From Streptomyces venezuelae (GTDB lineage Bacteria > Actinomycetota > Actinomycetes > Streptomycetales > Streptomycetaceae), in NCBI RefSeq assembly GCF_008642335.1, contig NZ_CP029191.1, positions 1,860,001-1,924,000 of the forward strand: a stretch of DNA of 64,000 nt. The letters are read 5' to 3'. A program made the position numbers and the translations under genes. Below are positions 8,230-16,694 of the stretch, piece by piece. The notes beneath the pieces are model-generated. The model was not told the origin of the DNA. It made no database searches and saw only the letters and a list, made by a program, of their open reading frames with translations. Numbering within the stretch: the first letter of the stretch is position 1; each line of letters begins with the position of its first letter.

Positions 8230-9519
8230 ATGTATCTGGCCACCACCGACGCGGTCGCCAAGGCCTCGGAGCAGGAACAGTCCGAGGCCCGGCGCGGCCG
8301 CGTCGCGGGACCCGTCCTCGCGCTCGGCGCGGTCAGCCTGGTCACGGACATCTCCTCCGAGATGGTCACGGCCGTCCTGCCGCTCTACTTCGTCCTCCAA
8401 CTCGGCCTCTCCCCTCTCCAGTTCGGTTTCCTCGACGGGCTCTACAACGGAGTCACGGCCCTGGTACGCCTGGCCGGCGGGTACGCCGCCGACCGCGGTG
8501 GCCGGCACAAACTCGTCGCGGGCGGCGGGTACGCCCTCTCCGCGCTCTCCCGCCTCGGGCTGCTCCTCGCGGGCGGCGCCACCGCCGGGATCGGCGCGGC
8601 GCTCGCCGCCGACCGCATCGGCAAGGGCGTGCGCACCGCCCCGCGCGACGCCCTCATCTCGCTGAGCAGCCCGCCCGACACGCTGGGCCGCGCCTTCGGT
8701 GTGCACCGGGCGATGGACACGACGGGCGCGCTGCTCGGGCCGCTCGCCGCGTTCGCGCTGCTGTGGGCGACGGCGGACGCGTACGACGCCGTGTTCGTCG
8801 TCAGCTTCTGCTTCGGGCTGCTCGGAGTGCTGATGCTGGTCGCCTTCGTGCCGGGACACCTGTCGCAGGTCTCACTGCGACCACCACGCCAGGACCCCGA
8901 ACGACACCGGCCCGCCGCCGCACGTCCTCGCGCCCTCGCCCTGCTCCGCGTCCCCGCCTTCCGACGCGTCCTCCTCGCGGCGGCGCTGCTCGGCGCCGCC
9001 ACCATCGGCGACGCGTTCCTCTACCTCCTCCTCCAGCGACGGCTCGACTTCGCCATCTCGTGGTTCCCGCTCCTGCCGCTGGGCGCCGCCGCCGTCTACC
9101 TGCTGCTCGCCATCCCGGCCGGGCGGCTCGGCGACCGCATCGGGCGCCGCGTGCCGTTCCTCGCCGGACACGTCGCGCTGCTCGGCGGCTACGTCCTCCT
9201 GCTCGCGCCCACCGACGGCTGGCCGCTCCTCATCGGCGTACTGCTGCTCCTCGGTGTCTTCTACGCGGCCACCGACGGCGTCCTCATGGCGCTGGTCGCC
9301 CCCGTGGTCGCCCAGGAGCGGCGGGCGAGCGGCATGGCCGTCCTGCAGACAGGACAGGCCCTCGCCCGGCTCGTCGCCGCGGCCGGGTTCGGTGCCGCGT
9401 GGACGCTGTGGGGCGTCGAGACCGCGCTGACCTGCGCGGTGGTCGCACTGACAGTGGCGGTCGCCGGGGCGGCGGTGCTGCTCCCGCGGTCGGACACATC
9501 TTCCGGAGGCACCTCGTGA
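8230..9519 (+). CDS. MFS transporter
   Basis: 429 residues from ATG 8230 (the frame is open far upstream, but that part lies inside the metallophosphoesterase gene). The hydrophobicity pattern suggests about 12 membrane segments. The segments AVSLVTDISSEMV near the N-terminus and AADRIGKGVRTAPRDALIS after the fourth or so helix are typical of an MFS subgroup often annotated only as MFS transporter. GYAADRGGRHK is the loop 2-3 MFS signature. The substrate is unknown. The next gene starts within its stop codon (GTGA at 9516-9519), indicating translational coupling. Confidence 0.88.
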   Translation: MYLATTDAVAKASEQEQSEARRGRVAGPVLALGAVSLVTDISSEMVTAVLPLYFVLQLGLSPLQFGFLDGLYNGVTALVRLAGGYAADRGGRHKLVAGGGYALSALSRLGLLLAGGATAGIGAALAADRIGKGVRTAPRDALISLSSPPDTLGRAFGVHRAMDTTGALLGPLAAFALLWATADAYDAVFVVSFCFGLLGVLMLVAFVPGHLSQVSLRPPRQDPERHRPAAARPRALALLRVPAFRRVLLAAALLGAATIGDAFLYLLLQRRLDFAISWFPLLPLGAAAVYLLLAIPAGRLGDRIGRRVPFLAGHVALLGGYVLLLAPTDGWPLLIGVLLLLGVFYAATDGVLMALVAPVVAQERRASGMAVLQTGQALARLVAAAGFGAAWTLWGVETALTCAVVALTVAVAGAAVLLPRSDTSSGGTS

Positions 9520-10532
9520 AGCCACAGTCCCCCTCCCCGCTCTCCTCCCTCCGCTCCCGCGTCGTCGCCGTGGCCGCGGCGGCCGCGGTCCTCGCGGGCG
9601 TCGCCGTCACGTACACGCTGCAGGCGGCCGAACGCGCCGAATCGGCCGACGCGACCTCGGAGTTCGGCCTGGACCGGGGCAAGCTCTACTTCCGCAGTAC
9701 GACAGAAGCGGCGGGCCGGGTCGCCCGCGTCCCGGTCTCCGAGGACGGGGGCGGCGGCGCGCGCACCACCGGCGGCCCGTCCTGCGAGCGCTTCTACGCC
9801 GCCGCGGGCACGGGACTCTGCCTGCAGCGCAGGGCGGGGATCCCGCCCAAGTCGTACGCGGTCGTCCTGGACGACCGGCTCCGCGAGAAGCGCCGGATCG
9901 CCCTGACCGGCATCCCCAACCGGGCGCGCGTCTCGGCGTCGGGGCGGATGCTGTCCTGGACGATGTTCGCGACGGGCGACTCGTACGCGGGCTCGTCGTT
10001 CTCCACCCGTACGTCGATCCTGGACACCCGTACGGGTTACCTCATCAAGAACATGGAGGAGATCCCCCTCACCCTCGACGGCCGCCGCTACCACTCCCCC
10101 GACGTCAACTACTGGGGCGTGACCTTCGCGAAGGACGACAACCGCTTCTACGCGACGGTGTCGACGAAGGGCAAGACGTACCTCGTACGGGGCGACATGG
10201 CGAAGTGGTCGGCGACCGCGCTGCGTTCGAACGTCGAGTGTCCCTCGCTCTCCCCGGACAACACGCGCATCGCCTTCAAGAAGCGGGTGCGGAAGGGCAC
10301 GCGGGACCCGTGGCGGCTGTACGTCCTCGACCTCCGCACGATGCGCGAGCACCCGCTCGCCGAACGGCACAGCGTCGACGACCAGGCGGCCTGGCTGGAC
10401 GACGACACGCTCGCGTACGCCCTGCCGGGCGCGGACGGCCGTAAACAGGACATCTGGACGTCCCGGGCGGACGGCTCGGGGGACCCTGTTCTGCGGGTAC
10501 GCGGCGGCAGTTCACCGGCGGCGGTGCGGTGA
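9516..10532 (+). CDS. Secreted TolB/WD40-like beta-propeller protein
   Basis: 338 residues with GTG at 9516 overlapping the TGA of the MFS gene, and GGAGG upstream at about 9505. Residues about 10-30 form a signal peptide or anchor. The remainder has repeated short blade-like motifs such as GRMLSWTMFA, CPSLSPDNTRIAFKK and WTSRADGSGDPVLR, resembling TolB/PD40 propeller repeats. No catalytic motif was seen. It is the last gene of the three-gene unit with the metallophosphoesterase and MFS transporter, so it may bind the same exported or imported compound; that is inference from position only. Confidence 0.75.
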   Translation: MKPQSPSPLSSLRSRVVAVAAAAAVLAGVAVTYTLQAAERAESADATSEFGLDRGKLYFRSTTEAAGRVARVPVSEDGGGGARTTGGPSCERFYAAAGTGLCLQRRAGIPPKSYAVVLDDRLREKRRIALTGIPNRARVSASGRMLSWTMFATGDSYAGSSFSTRTSILDTRTGYLIKNMEEIPLTLDGRRYHSPDVNYWGVTFAKDDNRFYATVSTKGKTYLVRGDMAKWSATALRSNVECPSLSPDNTRIAFKKRVRKGTRDPWRLYVLDLRTMREHPLAERHSVDDQAAWLDDDTLAYALPGADGRKQDIWTSRADGSGDPVLRVRGGSSPAAVR

Positions 10533-10587
10533 CCCCCTGGGCGGAAAATCGGATGCGTACGCGCCGCCGACCCCGCACGCTCACCCC

Positions 10588-11001
10588 ATGACCACATCCG
10601 AACGCACCGTCGTCCCCACCCTCTTCCCGCCTCCCGGATACGCCCACGCCGCCGTCGTCGAGGCCGGTACGCGGCTCGCCTTCATGGCGGGCTCCGTCCC
10701 GCTCGACCCCGAGGGGAAACTCGTGGGCGAGGGCGACATCGCCCGGCAGACCGCGCAGGTCATCGCCAACCTCGACGAGGCCCTGCGCGCGGTGGGCAGC
10801 GACCTGTCACAGGTGGTCGCCAGCACGGTGTACGTGGTCGGCGACGAGCCCGCGGCGCTCAGCACGGCGTGGGAGGTCGTGCGCGGTTCCGCCCTGCACG
10901 ACGGGCCGCACACATCCACCCTGCTCGGCACGTCCTGCCTCGGCTATTCGGGGCAGCTCGTCGAGATCACCGCCACCGCAGTCGTCCCCGACCCGGCTTA
11001 G
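10588..11001 (+). CDS. RidA family protein (enamine/imine deaminase-like)
   Basis: 137 residues. The segments YAHAAVVEAGTRLAFMAGSVP and LVGEGDIARQTAQVIANLDEAL, and a C-terminal GYSGQLVEITATAV, follow the YjgF/YER057c/UK114 (RidA) fold. Classical RidA hydrolyses reactive enamines or imines such as 2-aminoacrylate. The catalytic Arg of true RidA lies in the C-terminal block R-x-x-V-E; here that block reads GQLVE without the Arg, so this is likely a different YjgF subfamily with unknown activity. It lies 55 bp after the propeller gene and may be transcribed with it. Confidence 0.82.
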   Translation: MTTSERTVVPTLFPPPGYAHAAVVEAGTRLAFMAGSVPLDPEGKLVGEGDIARQTAQVIANLDEALRAVGSDLSQVVASTVYVVGDEPAALSTAWEVVRGSALHDGPHTSTLLGTSCLGYSGQLVEITATAVVPDPA

Positions 11002-11010
11002 CCCCGCGTC

Positions 11011-12021
11011 CTAGCCGCGGGCCCGGCCGGCCAGGCCCAAGGCGTACTCCGGCCACCACTGGCCCGCCTTCGGGCCGCCCCGGCACGTTCCGTCCGACTC
11101 GCCGGGGCGCTTGATCCACAGGTAGGCGTCGAGGGAGGGGTCGCCTGTATTGGTGGTGGGGGGCGTGCCGAGGGCGCGGCCCGGCGGGTTGCACCAGGAC
11201 TGGGCGCCTCGGTACGGGCCGTTTCCGTTACGGCTACTGTCGATGACGAAGCGCTTGCCGCCGCCGAGCGCTCGGGCGAGGCGGTGCCCGTACACGGAAC
11301 TGACGGCGTCGGTCTGGTAGTTGGAGACGTTCAGGGCGAAGCCGTCGGCCTCCGCGATGCCCGCGCCGCGCAGCGGGGCGACCAGGCGGCGTTCGTCGGG
11401 GATCCAGCCCGCGTTGCCCGCGTCGACGTACACCTTCGTGTGCGGCTGACGCTTCAGGCGCTCGACCGCGTGGGCGAGCAGCCCGTACCGCTCGGCCGCG
11501 TTCGCGCCCGGGCAGCCCGCCACCAGGTGGGCGACGGCGTCCGGTTCGACGATCACGTACGCGCCGTGCGAGCCGAGGCCGGCGGCGAAGTCGTCGATCC
11601 ACCGGCGGTAGTGCGCGGCGTCGCGGGCCCCGCCCGACGAGTACGCGCCGCAGTCCCGGTGCGGCACGAAGTACGCCACGAGGACCGCCGTACGCCCCGC
11701 CGCGGCCGCCGCCTCGACGTGCTCCCGCACCACGGCACCGGCACCGTCGCTGTGCAGCCAGAACGCCTGCGGCCGCCCGGCGATGCGCTCGATGAGCCGG
11801 GCGTCCCCCTCCCTGCCCGCCCGCCGCCACTCCGCGGCCTGACGGGCGGCGGCGCTCTGCGGGTCGACCCAGAACACGGAGGCGGTGTCGCCGGGGGCGG
11901 TGTCGCCGGGGGTGAGAGCGAAGCCTGGTGCGCCCAGAAGCAGTGCCGTGGCAAGGGCCACGCGGAGGCGGAGGCGGCGGGAGGACGACGGGGACACCGG
12001 GCGGCTCCAGTGGCTCGGCAC
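11011..12021 (-). CDS. Secreted glycoside hydrolase family 6 protein (cellulase-like)
   Basis: 336 residues from a GTG at 12021. The N-terminus has a run of Arg followed by a hydrophobic segment (about 19-36), giving a signal peptide. GH6 hallmarks are present: HRDCGAYSSGG (D123), YVIVEPDAVAHL (D161, equivalent to the general acid in the EPD motif), VYVDAGNAGW, FALNVSNYQT, VIDSSRNGNGP, WCNPPGRALG and DAYLWIKRPGESDG. GH6 enzymes are inverting beta-1,4-glucanases. There is no cellulose-binding module, and a catalytic domain alone is common for small streptomycete endoglucanases. A possible CebR-type site was not seen upstream. Confidence 0.93.
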   Translation of the reverse strand: MPSHWSRPVSPSSSRRLRLRVALATALLLGAPGFALTPGDTAPGDTASVFWVDPQSAAARQAAEWRRAGREGDARLIERIAGRPQAFWLHSDGAGAVVREHVEAAAAAGRTAVLVAYFVPHRDCGAYSSGGARDAAHYRRWIDDFAAGLGSHGAYVIVEPDAVAHLVAGCPGANAAERYGLLAHAVERLKRQPHTKVYVDAGNAGWIPDERRLVAPLRGAGIAEADGFALNVSNYQTDAVSSVYGHRLARALGGGKRFVIDSSRNGNGPYRGAQSWCNPPGRALGTPPTTNTGDPSLDAYLWIKRPGESDGTCRGGPKAGQWWPEYALGLAGRARG

Positions 12022-12136
12022 CGGTCCTGCCCGGCGCTTTCCCGGAGTCTGGGGTCGGCCCGCCCCGACGGCACCGCACGCCCCCGCCGCCGCGACCGCG
12101 GTTCACCCGAAAATCACTCCGACGGCGGCTCCGGCA

Positions 12137-13090
12137 TCACGCCTGCCGGAACCGGTCCGTCGCCGCCCTCAGCTCCTCCGCGATGCCGCGCGCCCCCGCG
12201 TTGTGGCCCGCGAGGTCGACGAGCACCAACTCGCTGTCGGGCCACGCCTCCCGCAGCCGCCACGGAATGCCGAGCAGGTTCCCGAAGTCCAGGGTGCCCT
12301 GCACCATCACGCCCGGGATCCCCCGCAGGGAATCCGCGTCCCGCAGGACGACCTCGTCACCGCCGAGCCAGTGGTCGTGGGCGAAGTAGTGCGTGACGGT
12401 GCGCGCGAAGCCGGCCCGGAACGCCGCGTCCTCGTAGCGCGGCACGGACCGCGGCGGCGCCGGTACGAACGCCGTCTCCCAGTCCGTCCAGGCTCGCGCC
12501 GCGGCAGCCCGTACGTCGGGGTCGGGTGACTCCAGGAGGCGGTTGTAGGCGGCGGCCAGGTCTCCGTCGCGCTCCCCTTCCGGCACTCCGTCGCGGAACG
12601 CCTCCCACGCCTCGGGAAAGATCCGCCCGAGCCCTCGTGTCAGCAGGTCGACCTCGGCGCGGCTGCCCGTGGCGACCCCCGTGAGGACCAGCTCCGAGAC
12701 GCGGTCGGGGTACGTCTGCGCGTACCGCAGGCCCAGCACCGAACCGAACGAGGCGCCCCACACGAGCCACCGCCCGATGCCCAGGTGGCGCCGCAGCAGC
12801 TCCAGGTCGGCCGTCAGATGCTTGATCGTGTTGACGGACATGTCGGTCGCCGGATCGCTCGCGTGCGGCGTGGAACGGCCCGCGCCGCGCTGGTCGAGCA
12901 GGACGATCCGGTACGCGTCGGGGTCGAAGTAGCGGCGGGAGAAGGGCGTGCAGCCGGAACCGGGTCCTCCGTGCAGCACCACGGCCGGCTTGCCGTGCGG
13001 GTTTCCGCAGGTCTCCCAGTACACGCGGTTGCCGTCACCGACGTCGAGCATGCCGTGGTCGTAGGGTTCGATGTCCGGATAGAGAGCCAT
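12137..13090 (-). CDS. pip: Prolyl aminopeptidase / proline iminopeptidase (alpha/beta hydrolase, S33)
   Basis: 317 residues. The oxyanion-hole loop HGGPGSGC (40-47) and LDQRGAGRSTPH are diagnostic of S33 prolyl aminopeptidases, which remove N-terminal proline from peptides. The nucleophile elbow reads WGASFGS with Ser114, where most family members have GGSWGS. The acid is probably the Asp in QGTLDF and the base the His in LAGHNAG; the usual text at that place is GHS or GHSA. No signal peptide is present, so it is cytoplasmic. It is transcribed alone or with the NarK-like gene, whose stop lies 25 bp upstream on the same strand. Confidence 0.9.
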   Translation of the reverse strand: MALYPDIEPYDHGMLDVGDGNRVYWETCGNPHGKPAVVLHGGPGSGCTPFSRRYFDPDAYRIVLLDQRGAGRSTPHASDPATDMSVNTIKHLTADLELLRRHLGIGRWLVWGASFGSVLGLRYAQTYPDRVSELVLTGVATGSRAEVDLLTRGLGRIFPEAWEAFRDGVPEGERDGDLAAAYNRLLESPDPDVRAAAARAWTDWETAFVPAPPRSVPRYEDAAFRAGFARTVTHYFAHDHWLGGDEVVLRDADSLRGIPGVMVQGTLDFGNLLGIPWRLREAWPDSELVLVDLAGHNAGARGIAEELRAATDRFRQA

Positions 13091-13115
13091 CGGGGCAGGG
13101 TAACCGCGCCCCCGC

Positions 13116-14306
13116 TCACTCCGCCTTCGCGTTTCGCATGCGCCCGTACGCGTACACGCAGCCCGCGAGCGCCAGGTCGGAGAGAAGCATGAAGCCGATG
13201 GAGTACGAGTCCTTGGCGCTGTAGATCGCGCCCATGACCAGCGGCGGCAGGAACCCGCCGAGACCGCCCACCGCGCCCACGATGCCCGTGACGGAGCCGA
13301 CCTGCGGCTGCGGGGTGACCTGCGAGACGAGGGCGAAGACGCTGCCGCTCGCGGTGCCGAGGCCCGCCGCCATGCACAGGAAGCAGATCGTGCCCATCGG
13401 GTTCAGCGTCGGGTCGAAGGCCTGCACGACGGCGAAGAACGCGACGACCGCGAGGGCGACCGTGGTGACCGTGGCCGGGTGGATCCGGTCGGAGAGCCAG
13501 CCGCCGATGGGCCGGAAGATCACGGTGACGAGTGCGAAACCGGCGGCCTTGGTGCCCGCGTCGGTGGGCGACAGGTCGTACCAGGTCTTCAGATACGTGG
13601 GCAGGTACACCCCGAACGCGACGATCCCGCCGAAGCCGATCGCGTAGAGGGCGGAGAGCTCCCACGTCACCCGCAGCCGTCCCGCCTGCCCGAGGCGGGT
13701 GCCGAGGGAGCTGGTGGGGACGGGACGGTCGGGGCGGTCGGAGATGAGGAAGAAGGCGAGCACCGCGAAGGCGGCGAGCGCGATCGCCACGACGACGAAC
13801 GGCAGGTTCTCGCCGTGCTTGGCGATGCGCGGGGTGAAGTAGCCGGAGAGTGCCACGCCACCCATGCCCATGCCGAAGACCCCGAGCGCGAAGCCCCTGC
13901 GGGCGGGCGGGAACCAGGAGTTCACCAGCGGGATGCCGATGGCGAACGTCGTCCCGCCGAGGCCGAGCAGGAAACCCACCGCGAGCATCGCGCCGAAGCT
14001 GTGCTTGGCCGGGATGATCAGCAGCACCGGGACGATGGTGAGCGCCGAGACGAGCGGGAACATCTTCTTGGCGCCGTAGCGGTCGGTGAGCGCGCCGACG
14101 GGCACGCGGCCCAGCGAGCCGACGATCACCGGCACGGCGACCAGGAGCGACTGCTCGAAGGAGCTCAGGTTCAGCCGGTCCTTGAAGTCGCTGCCGAGGG
14201 GGGCCACCAGGTCCCACGCCCAGAAGGTGAGCGTGAAGCCGATGGTCGCCAGCACCAGGTTGCGGTAGGCGGCGCCGGGGGGCTTGGCTGCGCGAGTCTC
14301 GTCCAC
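13116..14306 (-). CDS. narK: NarK-family nitrate/nitrite MFS transporter
   Basis: 396 residues with about 12 hydrophobic segments. N-terminal FTLTFWAWDLVAPLG, the loop GALTDRYGAKK and LGLGGTTFAIGIPLVNSWFP are typical of NarK/NasA transporters, as is GLGTASGSVFALVSQ in the second half. It should move nitrate and/or nitrite across the cytoplasmic membrane. No nitrate reductase or nitrite reductase gene lies next to it in this window, and the molybdopterin oxidoreductase is 23 kb away, so the direction of transport cannot be inferred from neighbours. Confidence 0.85.
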   Translation of the reverse strand: MDETRAAKPPGAAYRNLVLATIGFTLTFWAWDLVAPLGSDFKDRLNLSSFEQSLLVAVPVIVGSLGRVPVGALTDRYGAKKMFPLVSALTIVPVLLIIPAKHSFGAMLAVGFLLGLGGTTFAIGIPLVNSWFPPARRGFALGVFGMGMGGVALSGYFTPRIAKHGENLPFVVVAIALAAFAVLAFFLISDRPDRPVPTSSLGTRLGQAGRLRVTWELSALYAIGFGGIVAFGVYLPTYLKTWYDLSPTDAGTKAAGFALVTVIFRPIGGWLSDRIHPATVTTVALAVVAFFAVVQAFDPTLNPMGTICFLCMAAGLGTASGSVFALVSQVTPQPQVGSVTGIVGAVGGLGGFLPPLVMGAIYSAKDSYSIGFMLLSDLALAGCVYAYGRMRNAKAE

Positions 14307-14338
14307 GTCCTCACGTTAGGAATGGGTGCCCAGTGCGG

Positions 14339-15088
14339 CTACTTCGCTGGGCTGTTCGGGTGGAGCCCCGCCTCGAAGGCCGCCGTGCGCAGCACCTCCC
14401 GCAGCATCTCCGGGGTGAGGCGGCCGGTGAACGTGTTGCGCTGGCTGACGTGGAAGCAACCGAAGACGTCCAGCGGCTCCTGCGCCTCCTGCTCCGGGCG
14501 TTGTGGGTGTTCCGGGTCGACCGCGAGCCGTACGTGCGCCCCGTGCCCGAACGTCGGGCGCGGCCTCGGCACCTGCCAGCCCGCGGCGGCGAAGGCGGGG
14601 AACGCGGCCTGCCAGCCGAAGCCGCCGAGCACGACGACCGCCCTGAGCGTCGGGGCGAGCAGCTTCAGCTCGCTCACCAGCCAGGAGCGGCATGTGTCAC
14701 GTTCCTCCGTGGTGGGCTTGTTGGCGGGCGGCGCGCAGTGCACGGGCGAGGTGATGCGGGTGCCGTACAGCGTCAGGCCGTCGTCGGCGCTCTCGGCCGT
14801 GGGCCGGGAGGCGAGCCCGACGTTGTACAGCGCCGGGTAGAGGAACGCGCCCGAACGGTCGCCGGTGAACATCCGTCCCGTGCGGTTGGCGCCGTGCGCG
14901 GCGGGCGCGAGGCCGACGATGAGGAGCGCGGCGTCGTGCGGCCCGAAGCCGGGCACGGGCCGCCCCCAATAATCCCAGTCCTCGAACGCCGCGCGCTTGG
15001 TGCGCGCCACCTCCTCGCGCCACGCGACGAGCCGGGGGCAGGCGCGGCACTCGGTGATCCGCTGGTCCAGTTCGCTCAGGCCGTCCAT
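14339..15088 (-). CDS. Uracil-DNA glycosylase, family 5 (UdgB type)
   Basis: 249 residues. Four Cys (14, 17, 118 and 133) are placed as in iron-sulfur-cluster uracil-DNA glycosylases. Motif 1 reads GLAPAAHGANRTGRMFTGD; the Ala where family 1/4 enzymes have a catalytic Asp or Glu marks family 5 (UDGb). Motif 2 is CFHVSQRNTFTGRLT. The enzyme removes uracil and some other deaminated bases from DNA, which matters in a very GC-rich genome with many cytosines. The coding strand ends 32 bp from the narK start. No signal or membrane segment. Confidence 0.92.
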   Translation of the reverse strand: MDGLSELDQRITECRACPRLVAWREEVARTKRAAFEDWDYWGRPVPGFGPHDAALLIVGLAPAAHGANRTGRMFTGDRSGAFLYPALYNVGLASRPTAESADDGLTLYGTRITSPVHCAPPANKPTTEERDTCRSWLVSELKLLAPTLRAVVVLGGFGWQAAFPAFAAAGWQVPRPRPTFGHGAHVRLAVDPEHPQRPEQEAQEPLDVFGCFHVSQRNTFTGRLTPEMLREVLRTAAFEAGLHPNSPAK

Positions 15089-15134
15089 GCCCCCACCGTA
15101 CGTACGTCCGCGCCCGCACCCGCGCCGGGCCCGC

Positions 15135-16694
15135 TCAGGTCGCCACGGCCCCCAGCGCCACGAACCCGCAGATCAGCACGGCGAGAACGACGAGGAGCGG
15201 CCACACGAACCGCAGGTACTTGTCGTAGCCGACCTTCGCGAGCGCCACGCCGCCGATGGTGACGGCCGTCGTCGGCACCCACAGGTTCATCCAGCCGCTG
15301 GCCGCCTGCCAGGCCGTCACGACGACCGCCCGCGAGACGCCCGCGAAGTCGGCGAGCGGGGCGAGGATCGGCATGGCGAGCGTGGCGTGGCCGGAGGTGG
15401 AGGGGATCAGGAAGGCCAGCGGCAGGTTCACCAGGAAGACGATGACGGCGAAGAGCCCCGAGGACGTTCCCTTCACGACCCCTTCGATGGAGTGCAGCAC
15501 GGTGTCCGTGATCTTCGAGTTGTTCATGATCGCCGTGACGCCGCGGGCGAGCAGGATGACCAGCGCGGGCGAGACGAAATCGGCCGCGCCCTGGATGATC
15601 GTCGAGCTCAGCCGCTGCTCCCCCATGCGCGCGACGAGCCCGACGAGGACCGCCGCGCACAGGAAGAGCGCGGCCAGCTGCGGGAAGGACCAGCCGAGTT
15701 CGAATCCGTACGGTGTCGCGTCGGCCTTGCCCGTCAGCGCGCTCGACCACGGCACGACCGAGAAGATCATGAAGGCGAAGACGAGGCCCGTGGTGACGAG
15801 CACGGCCTTGTGCAGACCGGTGAGCTCGGGCACGTCGGAGTCGTCATCGGAGATCCGATCCCGATCCCGGTCCCGGTCCCGGTCGTGGTCCCGGTTCCGG
15901 TCGCCGGGCAGGAATCCGGAGAGGGAGCGCTCGGGGTCGCGCCGGACGCGTTGCGCATAGCGGATGACGTACGCGACGGTGACGCCGGTCAGCACGATCC
16001 ACATGGCGGAGCGGAGCACGATGCCGTCGCCGAGCGAGATGCCCGCAGCGGACGAGGCGACGCCCGTCGCGAAGGGGTTCACCGTCGAGCAGAGCACCCC
16101 GACGCCCGCACCGAGGATGATCACGCCGACCGCGGTCATGCGGTCGTACCCGAGGGCGAGCATCAACGGCACGATCAGACCGTAGAAGCCGAGCGTCTCC
16201 TCGGCGAAGCCCTCGACCGTGCCGAGCAGCGAGAACACGACCATGACGCCGGCGATGAGCAGCGCCCCGCGCTCACGCAGCCGGTGCGCGAGCCGTCCGA
16301 TGCCGCGGTCGAGCGCGCCGGTCGCGAAGACGACGGTGATGAACGCGCCGATGGCGAGGACGAAGAGGAACACACCGGCGCTGCCGTACAGCGCTCCCGT
16401 GTTGTCGGGCGCGACCAGCGCGGTCTTCTCGTCCTGGATGCCGTAGAGCCCGTTGACGGGCGACAGGAAGAGGTCGTTGAGGCGGTCGACGAAGGACTGC
16501 CCGGAGTCGACGCGGTGGTAGGTGCCCTCTACGGGGGCGCCGGCTCTGTCGCGGTCGTACTGTCCCGAGGGGACGAGGAAGGCGAGCAGCCAGACGGCGA
16601 CGGTGACGATCGCGAGGACGGTCAGGGCGCTGGGGAAGGCGAACTTGGCCTTCGTGGGCGGCTTTTCTTCCGAAGGTGCGGACGCGGTGCTCAT
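15135..16694 (-). CDS. YfcC family membrane carrier
   Basis: 519 residues, about 12-13 hydrophobic segments. Blocks such as FAFPSALTVLAIVTVAVWLL, FVLAIGAFITVVFATGALDRG, EGFAEETLGFYGLIVPLMLA, IMNNSKITDTVLHSIEG and PLAFLIPSTSGHATLAMPIL match the YfcC/short-chain fatty acid or arginine/ornithine antiporter-like family. The central cytoplasmic loop contains a DRDRDRDR run (about residues 270-281) encoded by a hexanucleotide microsatellite. Its ATG at 16694 overlaps the TGA of the M20 dipeptidase gene (ATGA 16691-16694), so carrier and peptidase are co-translated; the substrate may be a product or relative of the dipeptide the peptidase cuts. Confidence 0.88.
   Translation of the reverse strand: MSTASAPSEEKPPTKAKFAFPSALTVLAIVTVAVWLLAFLVPSGQYDRDRAGAPVEGTYHRVDSGQSFVDRLNDLFLSPVNGLYGIQDEKTALVAPDNTGALYGSAGVFLFVLAIGAFITVVFATGALDRGIGRLAHRLRERGALLIAGVMVVFSLLGTVEGFAEETLGFYGLIVPLMLALGYDRMTAVGVIILGAGVGVLCSTVNPFATGVASSAAGISLGDGIVLRSAMWIVLTGVTVAYVIRYAQRVRRDPERSLSGFLPGDRNRDHDRDRDRDRDRISDDDSDVPELTGLHKAVLVTTGLVFAFMIFSVVPWSSALTGKADATPYGFELGWSFPQLAALFLCAAVLVGLVARMGEQRLSSTIIQGAADFVSPALVILLARGVTAIMNNSKITDTVLHSIEGVVKGTSSGLFAVIVFLVNLPLAFLIPSTSGHATLAMPILAPLADFAGVSRAVVVTAWQAASGWMNLWVPTTAVTIGGVALAKVGYDKYLRFVWPLLVVLAVLICGFVALGAVAT
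15854..15905. repeat. Hexanucleotide microsatellite coding for Asp-Arg
   Basis: Top-strand ATCCCGATCCCGGTCCCGG and its continuation repeat a six-base unit (GRTCCCG-like) about eight times with small changes. On the coding strand this gives alternating Asp and Arg in a loop of the YfcC carrier. It stays in frame when unit number changes. Confidence 0.75.
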
